Below, piece after piece: positions 45,908 to 58,918 of a DNA stretch of 64,000 nt. This DNA comes from Littorina saxatilis (Eukaryota; Mollusca; Gastropoda; Littorinimorpha; Littorinidae). Under the pieces are notes generated by a model. That model did not search any database. It was not told the DNA's origin and saw only the letters and a list, made by a program, of their open reading frames with translations. A program made the translations under genes and the position numbers. Within the stretch, counting starts at the first letter, position 1. Every line of letters begins with the position of its first letter. The stretch covers positions 45,364,284 to 45,428,283 of the forward strand of contig NC_090245.1 of NCBI RefSeq assembly GCF_037325665.1. Reading direction: 5' to 3'.

Positions 45908-46339
45908 TCAAATCTCACCACTGCCCGACTCCATGGGAAGACCCACCAGGCTACAGAACAGCTCGTAGACGGCGCGCACCCTGTCCTCTGAACTTGACCC
46001 CTGCTGACCTTGACCCAGCAGCTGCGAAGAACAGGTAGAAGAGCGATGACCTCGAAGAGCTTCAGGCAGAGTGGCGGAGTTGAGGGTTAGTGAGAGGAGG
46101 TGGATGGGACGTGGTCCAGAGGCTTGGCGCCAGGCTTGGTCAATCAGCGCTGAAAACTCCGGTGAGATACCTGTAAACAACGCGAGAGACTGTTGTATTG
46201 TGATGTGGTGGTGGATTGGCGTTATGGTGGTGTGTGTAGACAGAGGTATGGGGTTGTTGGGGTCGTGGGAGGCGGGGTGGTGGTGGTGCGTGTGTGTTAT
46301 TGTGTCTGTGTTGGGAGAGAGAGAGACAGACAGACAGAC

Positions 46340-46372
<33 letters not shown>

Positions 46373-46379
46373 GAGAGAT

Positions 46380-46416
<37 letters not shown>

Positions 46417-49400
46417 GGGAGAGAGAGAGCGCGCATATTTGTACACATTGAATACAAACGCGAACAGAACAGGGCCGAAACAAGAAGAAAGAACACATGA
46501 CTTATAAAACGCACAAAAGAGCTGAATGAAAATATATCTATTGGATGATACTGATAGCTAGATCCTTTATTTGCACAACCAACAAATCTGCGGGTCATAC
46601 AAGCTATTTACAAGTCGACTCATCCGGAGAATGACAATATTTCTGTTTTATCCGATCCTAATCCTTATGATAAGAAAGCGCTATAGTTAAACACGTCAGA
46701 AAGTATTTTTCAACTTCACAAATAACTGAAATTCACAGATTTAATCAGTTTTATTGACAGGTAAACGGAAAAATACGTATGAGCTGAACCTCACCTTTGT
46801 TTCTCACAACGACTAGCATCAGCGGCGCTCCCTCGTCTGACGACAGCAGAGCCTCGTCTGTGACGACTGACGTCATCAGGCCGCAGATCTCCTGTAGTAT
46901 GTCACGGAGAGTTGTGACGTCACGCGCCGCTTCTTCGTCATGGTGATCATGCAGTAAAAGTATTTTCACCGTCTGGCTGACGTCATCATCCAGCTCTGGA
47001 GACCAAGGGTCGTTGGGAATGTTCTCGGGTGGGGGAGACAACAGCAGAGAGGAGAAGGGAGGACCATCCACCTCTTGCACAGCATGGTCGCCTTCAGTCA
47101 CACCCACGGCCAGGTCTTCGGTGGTCGATGCAACTCTTGGACTGAAGACGTTGTCAAAGACACGCTCAAACAGCATTTTTGCCGCAAATGTGTTAATGTC
47201 CTCTCCCTTAGGGTTCTCTCCTACGCATTTCGTCAGACGGTCTTGAGCCAGCAGCAAGTGCGCTCGAAGGTCCAGGTCGGCCATGACCCTGTCATGCAGC
47301 TGGGGGCTCTGCTGTGTCAGCTTCAGCATGCTCAGGAACAGCACGGCGTCTGCGTAACGTCGGTCTCTCACGTATCCCTCCACCATTGCCTTCAGCTTCC
47401 CAGCGTCCTCGGCTTGACTCTCGGTGAGATGCGACAGGTCTCGGAGGACTGGGAGAGAATCCATGTTGTTCTTCATGATCACCAGCAACACGCCTTCCTC
47501 CCTGAAAGTCTTCGATTTCAGGCCTTTAAAAGGTTCGCGTTTTACAGTTGTGTACAGGGAGTGCAGGGAGAACCAGAAATACGCATTCAGTCTGGTTGTA
47601 TCTTTTGTTTGCATCAAGAAATAGCAACGGTTGATCAAGGTCAGGCTCAGACAGAAGTCGCTCAGCTCCTGAAGATTTCTGCGTTTACTCCTATACTCCT
47701 CCGTCTCTGCTATTTTCTTCCAGGCTAGACTGGCGTTTTGCGTGGCCTGGCTGATGTTAAGCACGGTGACAGGAGAAAGGGTTAGTATCTGTAAAGATCT
47801 TGACAGCGCCTCATCGTACTCACCAAGATCAATGTGAAGCAAGGCAAGGTCATTGAGAGCAGGAAAGTTCTCCCCGACTGAAAGCTCTAGCGCCTTGTGA
47901 AAGTGATTCATGGCTTCCTGGACGTACCTGTCGTCCCTGGAAAGGCTGGGACCGCCTGTTGCTGAGGTTGATACGTTCCTCCAATTCCTGCCTCCATTGC
48001 TCCAGTTGCCTTGGTCACCACCCCATCCTCTTCCTTCGCCTCCTCTAATACCACTTCTGGAAGGTTGTCGCCAATTGCCAGGTCCATGTGGGCTAGCTTC
48101 ACTTGCCCGGTCAGACTGCGGACTGCTTCTCTTTGCTTGCAGCGCTAGATATTTCAACATGACTCCCAGCCGGTGGTGTGCCTTGGACTCAGGGCGGATG
48201 GACACAGCTTTCTCCAGAAGCTCCTTCGACCTTGGAAGATCTCCCTGAAAGCGGTAGTATTTGCCAGCTCTAACGAGAATCTCTTGGTTGCTGTCAGCCA
48301 GACGGAGAGCATCTTGAAAGCACTGTGAGGTCTCCAGTCCCAGACATCGTCGCTCCTCCTCTACGACAGCCCTGAGGACCTTATCGCTCTGCCAGGTCAG
48401 GATCTCGCCCAGTGCTGCAGCCGCCATGCCCCTGAGGTCCTCGCTGAGTTCTTCCCGGTCCTTGATCTCAACCAAAAACTTCATGGCACTGCGGATGGCC
48501 GGACTGAAGTCGACCTGAGGGTGTCGGTCCATGTAGAATTTCTGAGTATAGCGTTTAAGAGTGAGAGCCAGGTAGTACTTGAAGTGCGCGTTGTCCGGCC
48601 GTCGCTGCAACAGCTTGTCGTGAAGCTTGCTTATGGCGTAGGGTTTGAACAGGTGTGCCAGCTTGGTGAACAGGTAGAGCACCTCCGACTGGGCTGCGAT
48701 GTGAAACATGCATATAATATACTATGACAAAAAAGTATCATAGTTTGTTGAGAAACAATCCTTTTTACATTTAGTCAAGTTTTGACTAAATGTTTTAACG
48801 TAGAGGGGGGAATCGAGACGAGGGTCGTGGTGTATGTGTGTGTGTCTGTGCGTGCGTGCGTGCGTGTGTGTGTGTAGAGCGATTCAGACTAAACTACTGG
48901 ACCGAAATTTGACATGAGAGTTCCTGGGTATGATATCCCGAGATGTTTTTTTCCTTTTTTTGATAAATGTCTTTGATGACGTCATATCCGGCTTTTCGTG
49001 AAAGTTGAGCACTGTCACGCTCTCATTTTTCAACCAAATTGGTTGAAATTTTGGTCAAGTAGTCTTCGACGAAGCCCGGACTTCGGTATTGCATTTCAGC
49101 GTGGTGGCTTAAAAATTAATTAATGACTTTGGTCATTAAAAATCTGAAAATTGTATAATAAAAAACAACAATTATAAAACGATCCAAATTTACGTTTATC
49201 TTATTTTCCATCATTTTCTTATTCCAAAAACATATGAATATGTTATATTTGGATTAAAAACAAGCTCTGAAAATTAAAAATATAAAAATTATTATCAAAA
49301 TTAAAATTTCGATATCAATTTAAAAACACTTTCATCTTATTCCTTGTCGGTTCCTGATTCCAAAAACATATAGATATGATATGTTTGGATTAAAAACACG

Positions 49401-51380
49401 CTCAGAAAGTTAAAACGAAGAGAGGTACAGAAAAGCGTGCTATCCTTCTAAGCGCAACTACTACCCCGCTCTTCTTGTCAATTTCACTGCCTTTGCCATG
49501 AGCGGTGGACTGACGATGCTACGAGTATACGGTCTTGCTGCGTTGCATTGCGTTCAGTTTCATTCTGTGAGTTCGACAGCTACTTGACTAAATGTTGTAT
49601 TTTCGCCTTACGCGACTTGTTTGTTCTTGTTTTTTGTTGTTGTAAACCACTCATTGTTTTTCACGACTTAAAATGCGTAAAGGCTGATAATGAGAATACA
49701 ATGTTATTTGCATATGTATATATAACATGTATAACATAATATATGTGTGAATAATATTAATTATGCAATCAAATTCCATCCAAAGACGATTTGCGAATTT
49801 GCACTATAAAAAGATCATAATTACTACTATCAAGTAAGGGAAAGGGCCCCGAATATAGACCACTTCTCTTCCATTTAGTTGTTCCATAACCGTTAGACCT
49901 AATTAGAGCAAATTCCCTTTGATAGACAATCAGCAAAAATAAATATAGAAAAATGCACAACTGGTCCATTTTGGGAGCCTCGGTGAAACCAGAAACCAGG
50001 ACCAGTGAAGAGGCGTTCACTATCCATGGTAAAAAGCACCCTACACTTCAAAATAATATGACAAAACAAAGTGTGCGATTCAGACTAATTCAAATATGAA
50101 TCAGTTTTGATGTTGTTGGGTGTGTTTTTTTGGGGGGATGGGGGGTTCCATAAGAACATTATTTGAAGCAAAACAGGAAACTAAAGAAACAGAAAAAATG
50201 AATGAAATCATCAACTTTCGCGCAAGGAAGACTGTTTGGTATGTTGCTTTACAAGCTTTAGGGCCAGTTATAGTTATTTTCAACAATCTTTTTAATGCAT
50301 TACTGAAACCAGTCTTTATTTTTTATTTTCTTGAACTTGTTGAAGGTGGTCCATATTGGGGGACACACACATACTTTGAGATTTTGCTTTTTGTTTCTTT
50401 TGCGCTAGGAGAACGGGGCCAACTCTGCTAAAATGTAACAATTACAGTCTTAGTTTTCATGCATAGCACACTTTGTGTGTTAACAGCTGTGTCTATAGAC
50501 AAAAACTAGTCAGTTTTAAGCATCAAATTTAGAATGAAGCAGCTAAAAGTATTAGAAAAGGGGGGGGGGAGCCTTACGGTTTTGTGGTTTGTATACTAGT
50601 CTGCAACTGTTTTGACATGTGTACGTTGTTCAAACAGGGTACATGCAGCGAATGAAATTGTTTTGAGCGCTCCAGCACTGTTAGTTTGAGGTGGTTCATA
50701 TTAGGGACCCTCCCCCTACCACAATACAATAGTTGTTACCTGCTATTTCAAGATCCTCGTAGATCAGCGGATCGCCACCTCTTAGTTTCTCCAGCTTCTC
50801 TAGCTGTTGTGTGGCCCGAGTTGTCTCCCCTCTCTGCCACAGTATGAAGGCCCAGTTGGACAGTGCCAGAAGGCTGCTGCCTTCATCTTCGTCTGCTTTC
50901 ACCGCACTCGCTTCTGCTTCCTGAGAAGGTGAAAAAAACTGACTGGTTTGGATACAAAATTGATTTTTCTTCTCAAAGACATGCAAAACTTGTTCTGTTT
51001 TAGCTGTTCTGATTTTGTGTCGATTTTAACGCGGAGCCTTACTTTTGTGAATTTGATTTTGGATGGTGACTTTGTTGTAGGTTCCATTTGTACAGACACT
51101 ACCTTATGTAAAACCAATCTGTTTTCTAAATATTGTAGGGGAATGAATGGCCTTTTCAGTCATATAACTGGTTTACAACAAACGGCCTCATCACAAAGAT
51201 CGGCACTTAAACGTATCTGCCCATTTGTTTGTGACACGAAGTACGGTATATGAAGATCACAATTATACCTGTGAGTCACCGAGGATCCAATGCAGCAGGG
51301 TGGCAATGTTTTGCGAGCGGTGGTCGTCTGCGTCACGCCGACTCTGCTGGTCAGTGATGGTCAGTAGAATGGTAGTCAGT
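45908..51380 (-). CDS. IFIT/TTC22-like TPR protein with C-terminal TIR/SEFIR-like segment, copy B
   Basis: Exons 51380-51269, 50920-50740, 48693-46795 and 46170-45908, same phases as copy A (0, 1, 1), about 817 residues. The large exon is open over 633 codons. Compared with copy A it has an extra LAVGVTEG block before DHAVQEVDG and many substitutions, but the TPR landmarks (RPDNAHFKYYLALTLKRY, GDLPRSKELLEKAVSIRP, ALNDLALLHIDLGEYDEA) and the TIR-like tail (KILLLHDHHDEEAARDV, LMLVVVRNKG, DRVRAVYELFCSLVG) are kept. An ATG (TGCATGTTTCACATC) lies in frame just before the large exon, but splicing from exon 2 fits better. TPR proteins of this type bind protein or RNA partners; TIR-like tails serve in signalling or NAD cleavage. 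For this gene both roles are inference. The first exons are missing or unrecognised. Confidence 0.8.
46314..46430 (+). repeat. (GA)n/(GACA)n microsatellite
   Basis: Counterpart of 8073-8222; here the single TGTTGGGAG site is uninterrupted, without the LINE. Confidence 0.95.
48767..49619 (+). mobile_element. Family H element in TPR-gene intron, copy B
   Basis: Starts ACATTTAGTCAAG after CCTTTTT and ends CGCGACTTG before TTTGTTCTTG. The start lacks the ATAT form of other copies. The site differs by about 13 bases from that of copy A. Confidence 0.85.
49620..50739. other. Intron sequence of the TPR gene, copy B
   Basis: Collinear with 11405-12492; no extra gene. Confidence 0.6.
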
Positions 51381-51430
51381 CTGTGGACCACAAGGCACAC
51401 CGTTGTTTCATGTCCATCAAAAATAAATTA

Positions 51431-51640
51431 GAGGAATGAATCCTTCTTTTGTGACTACTTCTAGAGCATCGAGCAGGCGTATGCCATTTTAGATCAATAA
51501 AAGCAATATAACCTTATTTGAAATAAATTAGAGGAATGAATCCTTCTGTTGTGACTACTTCTAGAACATCGAGCAGGCGTATGCCATTTTAGATCAATTA
51601 AAAGCAATATAACCTTACTTTAAATAATTTAGAGGAATGA
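51431..51640 (+). repeat. ~100-bp tandem repeat, copy B
   Basis: About two units of the 13243-13570 array. Confidence 0.8.
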
Positions 51641-52092
51641 ATCTTTCTTTCGTGACTACTTCTACCACATCGAAAAAGCAAGTTGCAGTTTAAATCAGTA
51701 ACATTAACCCTAGTTTTGTGTTCACTTCTGAAACATCGAGCAGGAGATTATAGAAATTAAACCTTTCTTTTGTGTCTGTTTATTTCTCGTGTTTTAAAGA
51801 CATACAATATCGATTAAAAACAACAGCAACGAGACGTCTCTTTTTGACCCTCCTTTTCAAAGTGAAATCTCTGACGTCAAAAGCAAAACAAAGTTGAGTT
51901 TGTTTAAGTCATACTGTAAATAATGGTGTCGCGTAAACATTCTGGCAATTCTTCTGCATGTCCGACTCCCGAGCAAGCGACAAAGGATGTCAAGAACAAA
52001 ATTTGTCTCGGTGACTTCAACATATCAGCCGTAGAAAATTGATCGTAAGGTCACCGCCAGGCTGTGCATGCATCGGTATCATTTATCATTAA

Positions 52093-52220
52093 TCACGTTT
52101 TCCTCGACGCTCTCTTGGCGCAGTCCTGGAAGAAGAGGTTGGGGAATGTTTGCAGGCGTTCCATGAACTGCTGCTCTTCGCACGGCCCTTGGTCGGAGGC
52201 TGTCCCGCTACTTGCTTGTT
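52093..52220 (-). CDS. Putative last exon of an upstream minus-strand gene, copy B
   Basis: Same 128 bp and frame as 14917-14790, from the CTCTCCAACAG acceptor to SRKT-stop. Only the last few residues differ, which supports a real coding exon. The AATAAA on the minus strand near 51780 would lie about 310 bp after the stop. Function unknown. Confidence 0.5.
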
Positions 52221-52535
52221 CTGTTGGAGAGATTAAAGATGTTGTATATAAGATGCCATTCTGGAGACGATTTCTGGTGATTTTAACCTCATGAAGTCCA
52301 AGATAACAATAAAAATGTACTCACAAACAATATAAATACGAGTATTCTTATTCCTATTTTTATTGTTCGTGTTTTTGGACAGTACTTTTTCATTGCTATC
52401 TTGTTTTTGTTCTTCTCGCCTGCAGTCTCTTGTTCTTATTCTTCTAAAGTCCAAAAGATATTTTCTGTCCTGTACTTTAGGCACGCAGTGAAGCAGTGAT
52501 AAAGTCCGCTAATCAATGAAAACAACACAAATAGG

Positions 52536-53874
52536 TGTGACAGGGCGACCAGTCACCAATTATAGAGTAACGTTTTTGTCATTGTCCAGTCTAGTGTTTG
52601 TAGTTCAGGATTGGCCGACCTCGTTGTGAATTAATATTAGTCCATCAAACGAGTGAGCAGTGTATTCCCGGATTTGACGTTGTGTAATATTATACCTGTA
52701 TATAGCTATTCTGATGAACACGTGGGGGAATTCGGGGGCTGTGATTGGATGGTCTCTTCCGATCATCAAAGCATAATGCTACGGAAGTCGGCCATTTTTC
52801 TCAATATCCAAAAGCATTATTGTCAATAACAAAGACGCATGGTTCCGGTTTACCCACCTGTACCACACGATGTTTCACTGATCGACAACAGCATACACTG
52901 ACAACTTGAAATTCTTCCCGGGAATGTTTTTCAGCTTTACAAATGTCGATAGCATACCCTTTTCTGCTAACTTCCCGATGAAACAGGACTAAACCTATTA
53001 TTTTCTGTCCCTAAACACCACAAAATGCCCAAAGTCGAAAGATGTAGTACAAACAGGGGAGTAAAACGGAACAGCCGTTTTTGTGTGCCTGTGAGCTTAG
53101 TTCACAGTTGCCGACTGACACAAATTTTCGCATTCGGCTTTTCTTATCTCGTAACTCCACACTAAATACCCCACTTCCCCTCTGAAGTATTGATGTACAA
53201 CCCATGTTACTAACATGCATGTAGTCGTTTATAACTGAGGTTGAAAAATTCGCTTCATGACGAGACAAGTATAAATGCCATTCACCCAAACTGGAAACGT
53301 CGCTGCCGTCTGCTTGCTTTGTACGGATTAGCTGTTCTCTTTTCCTCCCCTTGTTGCATCCTAGTTCTTCAGTTGTTTCTAGTTTTCCGTTGATGTTGTG
53401 TTTTGGTCTTCTTCATAAGTAGTCTTGTTCAAAATCAAAAAAACTCAAACTTCTTTTTGTTGTATACGAATGAACTAATAAAAAGCTGTTTAACAGCTGT
53501 GTTGTCAAATCGAGTTTTTTTCCAAAGTCAGTGTGGCTCCTACCAAATTTGTTCAGCCAAAATTGAACACAGCAGGGTGGACTATATTTCATATCTGTCA
53601 TAAAATTTCGAAAATCTCTAGCTTTTAACAACACTTTATCATTAAAATACAATTTCGAAAAAAAACAACCTCAAACTTCTTTTTGTTGAATACGAATGAA
53701 CTAATAAAAAGCTGTTTAACAGCTGTGTTGTCAAAGTCAGTGTGGCTCCTGCGCAAAACTAATGCGCATAAGAAACGGCGTCTGCTATCAAAACCTGAGA
53801 TCAACGCATCAACGCAAAAACTGTCATTTTGTAAGTTTGGAACAACAAATAAAGGTCAGAACAGCTATATAATC
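52536..53874. other. Unassigned stretch with a direct repeat
   Basis: The phrase AAACTTCTTTTTGTTG...ACAGCTGTGTTGTCAAA...GTCAGTGTGGCTCCT occurs at 53443-53538 and 53674-53748. A 46-codon frame at 53024 (MPKVERCSTNRGVKRNS) is not recognised. Confidence 0.4.
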
Positions 53875-54014
53875 GCTATTGTGTTTACAGCGTAGCAATA
53901 GGGTCCGATATTTAGACTCGAACAAGTATAATGCGACTCGTCTTCGACTCGTCGGCATTATACTTGTCTCGTCTAAATATCGGACCCTATTGCTACGCTG
54001 AAAACACAATAGCT
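53875..54014. repeat. ~140-bp perfect-type hairpin
   Basis: Left arm GCTATTGTGTTTACAGCGTA onward and right arm ending TACGCTGAAAACACAATAGC pair over about 60 bp, including CAATAGGGTCCGATATTTAG. The centre holds repeated GACTCGTC. A small foldback MITE. Confidence 0.88.
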
Positions 54015-54960
54015 GTTAGTTATTCATCGTGTTCTGCTGAGGTGTGCATTATCGGACAGTGAGTCGAGTGACGTAGGTAACGGTTGAGCGCGTCTTGAAG
54101 TGACACGGTGAGGCATCGTCTTATGTTTGTTATCTATGTATTTCCATGTTTTATACATTGTGATTTTGAACCATGATTGATATTTTTGTTTCAAAGTATT
54201 GTGTCATGTACATTGTAGAATATGAAAGAGAGAATTATATCAGGTGTCTGTCATCAGTGTATTGTGTTGTGGTTTACACCCAACAAATCATGTGTAACTA
54301 ACTTTGTTCGGCTTCCTTTTTGTGACAATATGTTTAAGAGTGAATACTTGAGTGATGTTGGATGACTGAGGATTGTTGTACGAGTGGCTGGGTTTACTTG
54401 ATTCACTGTGTTATACTTTGATGCTTAGATGTTTCGTCAAGAGCGCTAAGTACGTATTAGTTGACTTCATGTCAGCATAGTATCTGCTTGATTTGCATGA
54501 AGAGTACGGGGAAGGTGTGGCTATTGCAATTTGTAGGTGTCTAGTTGCATAGTATTGGGTACCAGTTCTCTCATGTCGGTTTTTGTTTTGTTTATGCCAT
54601 TTCTTTAGCATCTTGATTTTGTGGAATGATTCTAAGCATTGAGAGAGTTCATGTATTTGCACATTGTTACTGAATTGTGAGTGGAGTGAGTGAGTTGTTC
54701 TTTGCTCTGATTTTAGCTTGCCGTGTTTTTGTAGCATTGATATGCATCTCCCGTATCTTTCTTCGTGGTCGTGACACGAGGACGTGTGTTAACCCGTGAT
54801 TTGTAAAAATGTAAAAACATTTTACAAATCACGTCGAACCTAAAACCGCGATTTGTAAAAATGTAAAAATATCGCATTCCACAAAGTAATGCATGCCTTT
54901 TATTATTATTAATATTTGTTGTTTAGAGCCTCTACGCTGAGTGGTGGGGGTGGTATGGAC
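54015..54960. other. Unassigned stretch with a palindrome near 54800
   Basis: GTGATTTGTAAAAATG and CATTTTTACAAATCAC-like arms meet at 54797-54835, then a third copy follows at 54848. No gene seen. Confidence 0.45.
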
Positions 54961-55345
54961 GAAATCACGCGGAAATAACGTTGAAAAACAACGTTGCATT
55001 TTACGTGACACCAACGTGAATGCAACGTGAATTATTGGTGGAGGTGGATTGTTCGTAAAAACATCACGTGAATTCTACGTTGTCACAACGTGAATGTTTG
55101 GTTGTGGTTGTGGTTTGGTTGAAATTGCGTTGCATTTTTACGTAATGTCCACGTGAATGGAACGTAAATTTTAGGTCAAGAATTACGTGAATTCTACGTT
55201 GACACAACGTGAAAGTTGAGTTTTGGTGCATTTTTCGTGATAAAATTGACGTGAATTACACGTCGACACAACGTGAATTTTTGGTTGTGGTTGTGGTTTG
55301 GTTTGATTTCGACGTGAATGCAACGTTGAGAGTGAATGTAGGTTT
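54961..55345 (+). repeat. Degenerate tandem repeat with ACGTTG/CACAACGTGAA motif
   Basis: The words ACGTGAATTCTACGTTG, CACAACGTGAA and TTTGGTTGTGGTTGTGG recur at irregular 60-100-bp spacing. The repeat is diverged and of unknown origin. Confidence 0.65.
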
Positions 55346-55540
55346 TGGTAAATTTATCCACAAACACACACCAACTTTCACACTCAGTCACAGATCATAA
55401 GGACTATTATATGTAACACCTTAAACTCCAGATACGATCAACAATTTTATTTCATAACAAAAAAAATGCATATTATGTTGCGGAGAAATTAAAAATGTAC
55501 GCAGCTTAGCAGGGCAACAGCACAGCATATTCAATCGATT

Positions 55541-55622
55541 TCATTCTTTGTCCTGTTGGTCCTCTTCTCCCAGGCAGTCCTGGGACCGGGCAGTCCTCCA
55601 TGCGCCGCTTTGATGCTGGTCG
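55541..55622 (-). CDS. Possible terminal exon (weak)
   Basis: A TTTGTTTAG acceptor is followed by an open piece reading DQHQSGAWRTARSQDCLGEE then DQQDKE-stop, and an AATAAA on the minus strand lies near 55450. The alternative frame (RPASKRRMEDCPVPGLPGRR) is also open, to a stop at about 55508. No domain is visible, so this may be a transposon or host remnant. Confidence 0.25.
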
Positions 55623-56280
55623 CTAAACAAAGCAAAGACAGCACATTAATATTAGTGACATAATGTCTGGAGTAGAAATACACATTTTTTCAACTAAGGT
55701 CACTTTTTAGTAACTTTCCACTGCCTACTATGTCTCTGGCCTACTGCCAACTGAGTGTTGACACTATTTCTTTTTAATATATAAAATAAAGCGTTATGTC
55801 CCTTCTTCGAGCCTTGTTATGTCAGATTTAGGCCGCAAGCCAAAACAACAAAAGACTGTCTGCCAGTGTGTATTCCTTCCATAAGAAATGAAGTATTTTA
55901 AACGAAAATTGGTCGTTTCAGAACAGTTTGGGGGTATTTCATTTGTATTTGCATCATTAAAAAAAAAAAAAAAAAAAAAATTCCATCTCACACGGCATTT
56001 AGTCTCAGGGCTTGGAAACATGAATACACGCATGCAGGAAAAAAAAAAAGGGTAGCGCCGTATACTGTATGGCAGCTCGCTTTCCCCAGGGAGAAAGCAG
56101 CCCGAATTTCTGTGAGGTTACCCTCATGGACTATATAAAATCTTATCCTTAATATCCTTATCCTATCCTTATTAAGACATTTGACCTGGAACAGTCTGGA
56201 AGGGAAACTGTCTTTAATCTGTGTACAATAAATAAATGTTTGTCCAAACACAAATAACATCCGTTACTGCTATATACATA
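55623..56280. other. Unassigned stretch with poly-A runs
   Basis: Poly-A at 55959-55980 and 56038-56049 flank a piece containing GTAGCGCCGTATACTGTATG and CAGCTCGCTTTCCCCAGGG, which may be a SINE. I see no clear A or B box. Confidence 0.3.
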
Positions 56281-56289
56281 TATATACGA

Positions 56290-56450
<161 letters not shown>

Positions 56451-57147
56451 CTTATTCCCACTACTATGATTATACACAACAACTACAATAAGCAATAAAC
56501 GTTTCATATGCTGATCAGGATGCAATGAACTTTGACACGCTCCAAAGCACATTATAGGGACCGGTGTCCGTCTCTCTCCTTGAGGATAAAAGGGCTCACA
56601 GCCTTTTCAACATTGTTATCAAAATCAAAGTCTTTCGGTATCCTGGAAAGCTCGGAGTTAGTACTGTCTCAATTATCCACCGATCGCCGTAGGTCGAAGT
56701 TGAAGACTATCAAGTGTATGTGTAGAGGTGGGAAGGTGCACAGAGAATGGAAGCAATAATTACAATCAAACTTCTTTTTTTTTAAATACACTACACCTTG
56801 TCATCGGAAACTAAAAGTTATTTGGTTTTGGCCTTTTTTTCACAGATTATACATTGTAAACGAAAAACCCCAAAATGAAGCAATACCAAATAAAAACAAA
56901 ATGTTCAGAAACATACATGATACATGGGTAGTATCAAAACGGTTGGAAAAAAGGAGAACTTTAAAGTTGCCATCAAGCAAGAGAGGGATGGGTGGTTTCA
57001 ACTTGCAAGGGTAATAAGAAAGCAGTGAAAGAGACAATTTAAGTGCGACATGTGCGATCAAGTTGAATTTGAAAGTCCAGCACCTATAATTACAAGTTTT
57101 CGACGTTATATTTCCAGTGTTATCCATGCCAAGAAGGTTCCTTTTTT
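56451..57147. other. Unassigned stretch
   Basis: No gene or repeat recognised. Confidence 0.3.
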
Positions 57148-58009
57148 ATATTTAGTCAAGTTTTGACTAAATATTTTAACATCGAGGGGGAATCGAAACG
57201 AGGGTCGTGGTGTATGTGCGTGCGTGTGTGTGTGTGTATGTGTGTGTGTGTGTGTGTGTGTGCGTGCGTGCGTGTAGAGCGATTCAGACCAAACTACTGG
57301 ACCGATCTTTATGAAATTTGACATGAGAGTTCCTGGGATTGATATCCCCATACGTTTTTTTCATTTTTTTGATAAATGTCTTTGATGACGTCATATCTGG
57401 CTTTTCGTGAAAGTTGAGGCGGCACTGTCACGCCCTCATTTTTCAACCAAATTGGTTGAAATTTTGGTCAAGTAATCTTCGACGAAGCCCGGACTTCGGT
57501 ATTGCATTTCAGCTTGGTGGCTTAAAAATTAATTAATGACTTTGGTCATTAAAAATCTGAAAATTGTAAAAAAAATAAAAAATTTATAAAACGATCCAAA
57601 TTTACGTTTATCTTATTCTCCATCATTTGCTGATTCCAAAAACATATAAATATGTTATATTCGGATTAAAAACAAGCTCTGAAAATTAAATATATAAAAA
57701 TTATTATCAAAATTAAATTGTCCAAATCAATTTAAAAACACTTTCATCTTATTCCTTGTCGGTTCCTGATTCCAAAAACACATAGATATGATATGTTTGG
57801 ATTAAAAACACGCTCAGAAAGTTAAAACAAAGAGAGGTACAGAAAAGCGTGCTATCCTTCTTAGCGCAACTACTACCCCGCTCTTCTTGTCAATAGACCT
57901 TTTTCACTTAAATTTTGGCGCATGCGCTGTGAAGTTTATTGTCAGATCTACCGGAACAAAGGGGCAAAAGGAAAAATCGACAACGAGGCTTGGTGCAAAG
58001 TAAAGTGCG

Positions 58010-58330
58010 GAGACGACGAGACAAACTGTTGTGTTTACAACTGCAAGTGCAACAGTGGAATCAATGAAGAAAGAGAAATACGGTGGACAGAATTTGTCAT
58101 TGTATGGCTTTCCGATGGGTGCAATTGCGAAGGCGCAACAGCGAAGGACGCGATGGGTGCAAGCAATCCGACGACAGGGGTTTGTCGTGCCATTGAAAAG
58201 TCTGCTCGCGTCACTTCGTGTCTGGCAATGGCACGGCTATCAACGATGCCAACTCCTTTGACTTCGTACCCACCCTTAATCTTGGATTTGAGAGAACATC
58301 AAGAACAAGTGACTCTAGCAGAAGGACAAG
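58010..58330 (+). pseudogene. THAP domain of transposase, copy 2
   Basis: Same three pieces in three frames as 26560-26880: NCCVYNCKCNSG, FPMGAIAKAQQRRTRW, and HFVSGNGTAINDANS. Sequence is practically unchanged from copy 1. Confidence 0.6.
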
Positions 58331-58918
58331 GTACTGGTCGGAGACGTGACTTTGTCCGCTCAGTGAAGACCGACGACAAGCAAGCGGTTTTGCTTCCACC
58401 CCCCAGTGTCAACGCTGAAAATATCATCGAATCTGGAAGAGACTCAGAGCCAAGTAAGCTTTGTTTGTTTTTATCAATTTATGATCTGCTGACTTCAAAT
58501 TGTCTTCCTACATCAGTGTATAAGAAATTTAAAATGAATCGGCAGCCCAAAACGGATGCATAAGAAGGGTCACGAAACAATTGCAAGATTTTAGAAAACA
58601 AACAAACAAGATCTAGACATATATGTCGACAAGCCGCGTGCATGCAATCAACCAGAGATCTGTTGCTACAGTATCTCTGAATCAACCGACTCTTGAATCG
58701 AGAAGATTAAGGAGGTTACTTGATACAGATAGTGATGCAGTTTTCAAGACATCGATAAAGCTCATGCTGAATCTTTTTTTTTATTCCCAGAAATGTACCA
58801 TTGAATTGATGCAACAACAAAAATAGCACTAGATTTCTACAATTTTGATTTTGCATAGAAGTTTGAACACTCCAAAATAATTTCCCGGGGAGCATCTCCC
58901 GCACCCCTAAGTTTTTTT

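Larger units (their letters stand above)
41931..52535 (+). repeat. Segmental duplication, copy B (10.6 kb)
   Basis: Partner of 3003-15231. It carries the TPR gene and the terminal exon of the neighbouring gene. It lacks the LINE and the TTAA MITE of copy A, and has a Helitron and a separate family H insertion. Confidence 0.9.

Noticed and set aside
46751-48709. Using the ATG at 48709 as start of the TPR protein in copy B
   Set aside because: The acceptor at 48694 continues the phase from exon 2 (EIA|AQSEV) and copy A lacks this ATG.
53024-53164. Short frame MPKVERCSTNRGVKRNS as a THAP or basic protein start
   Set aside because: No paired cysteine/histidine pattern and no second exon could be found.
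55985-56140. tRNA-derived SINE
   Set aside because: Poly-A runs are present but no A or B box could be identified, so it is left as unassigned.
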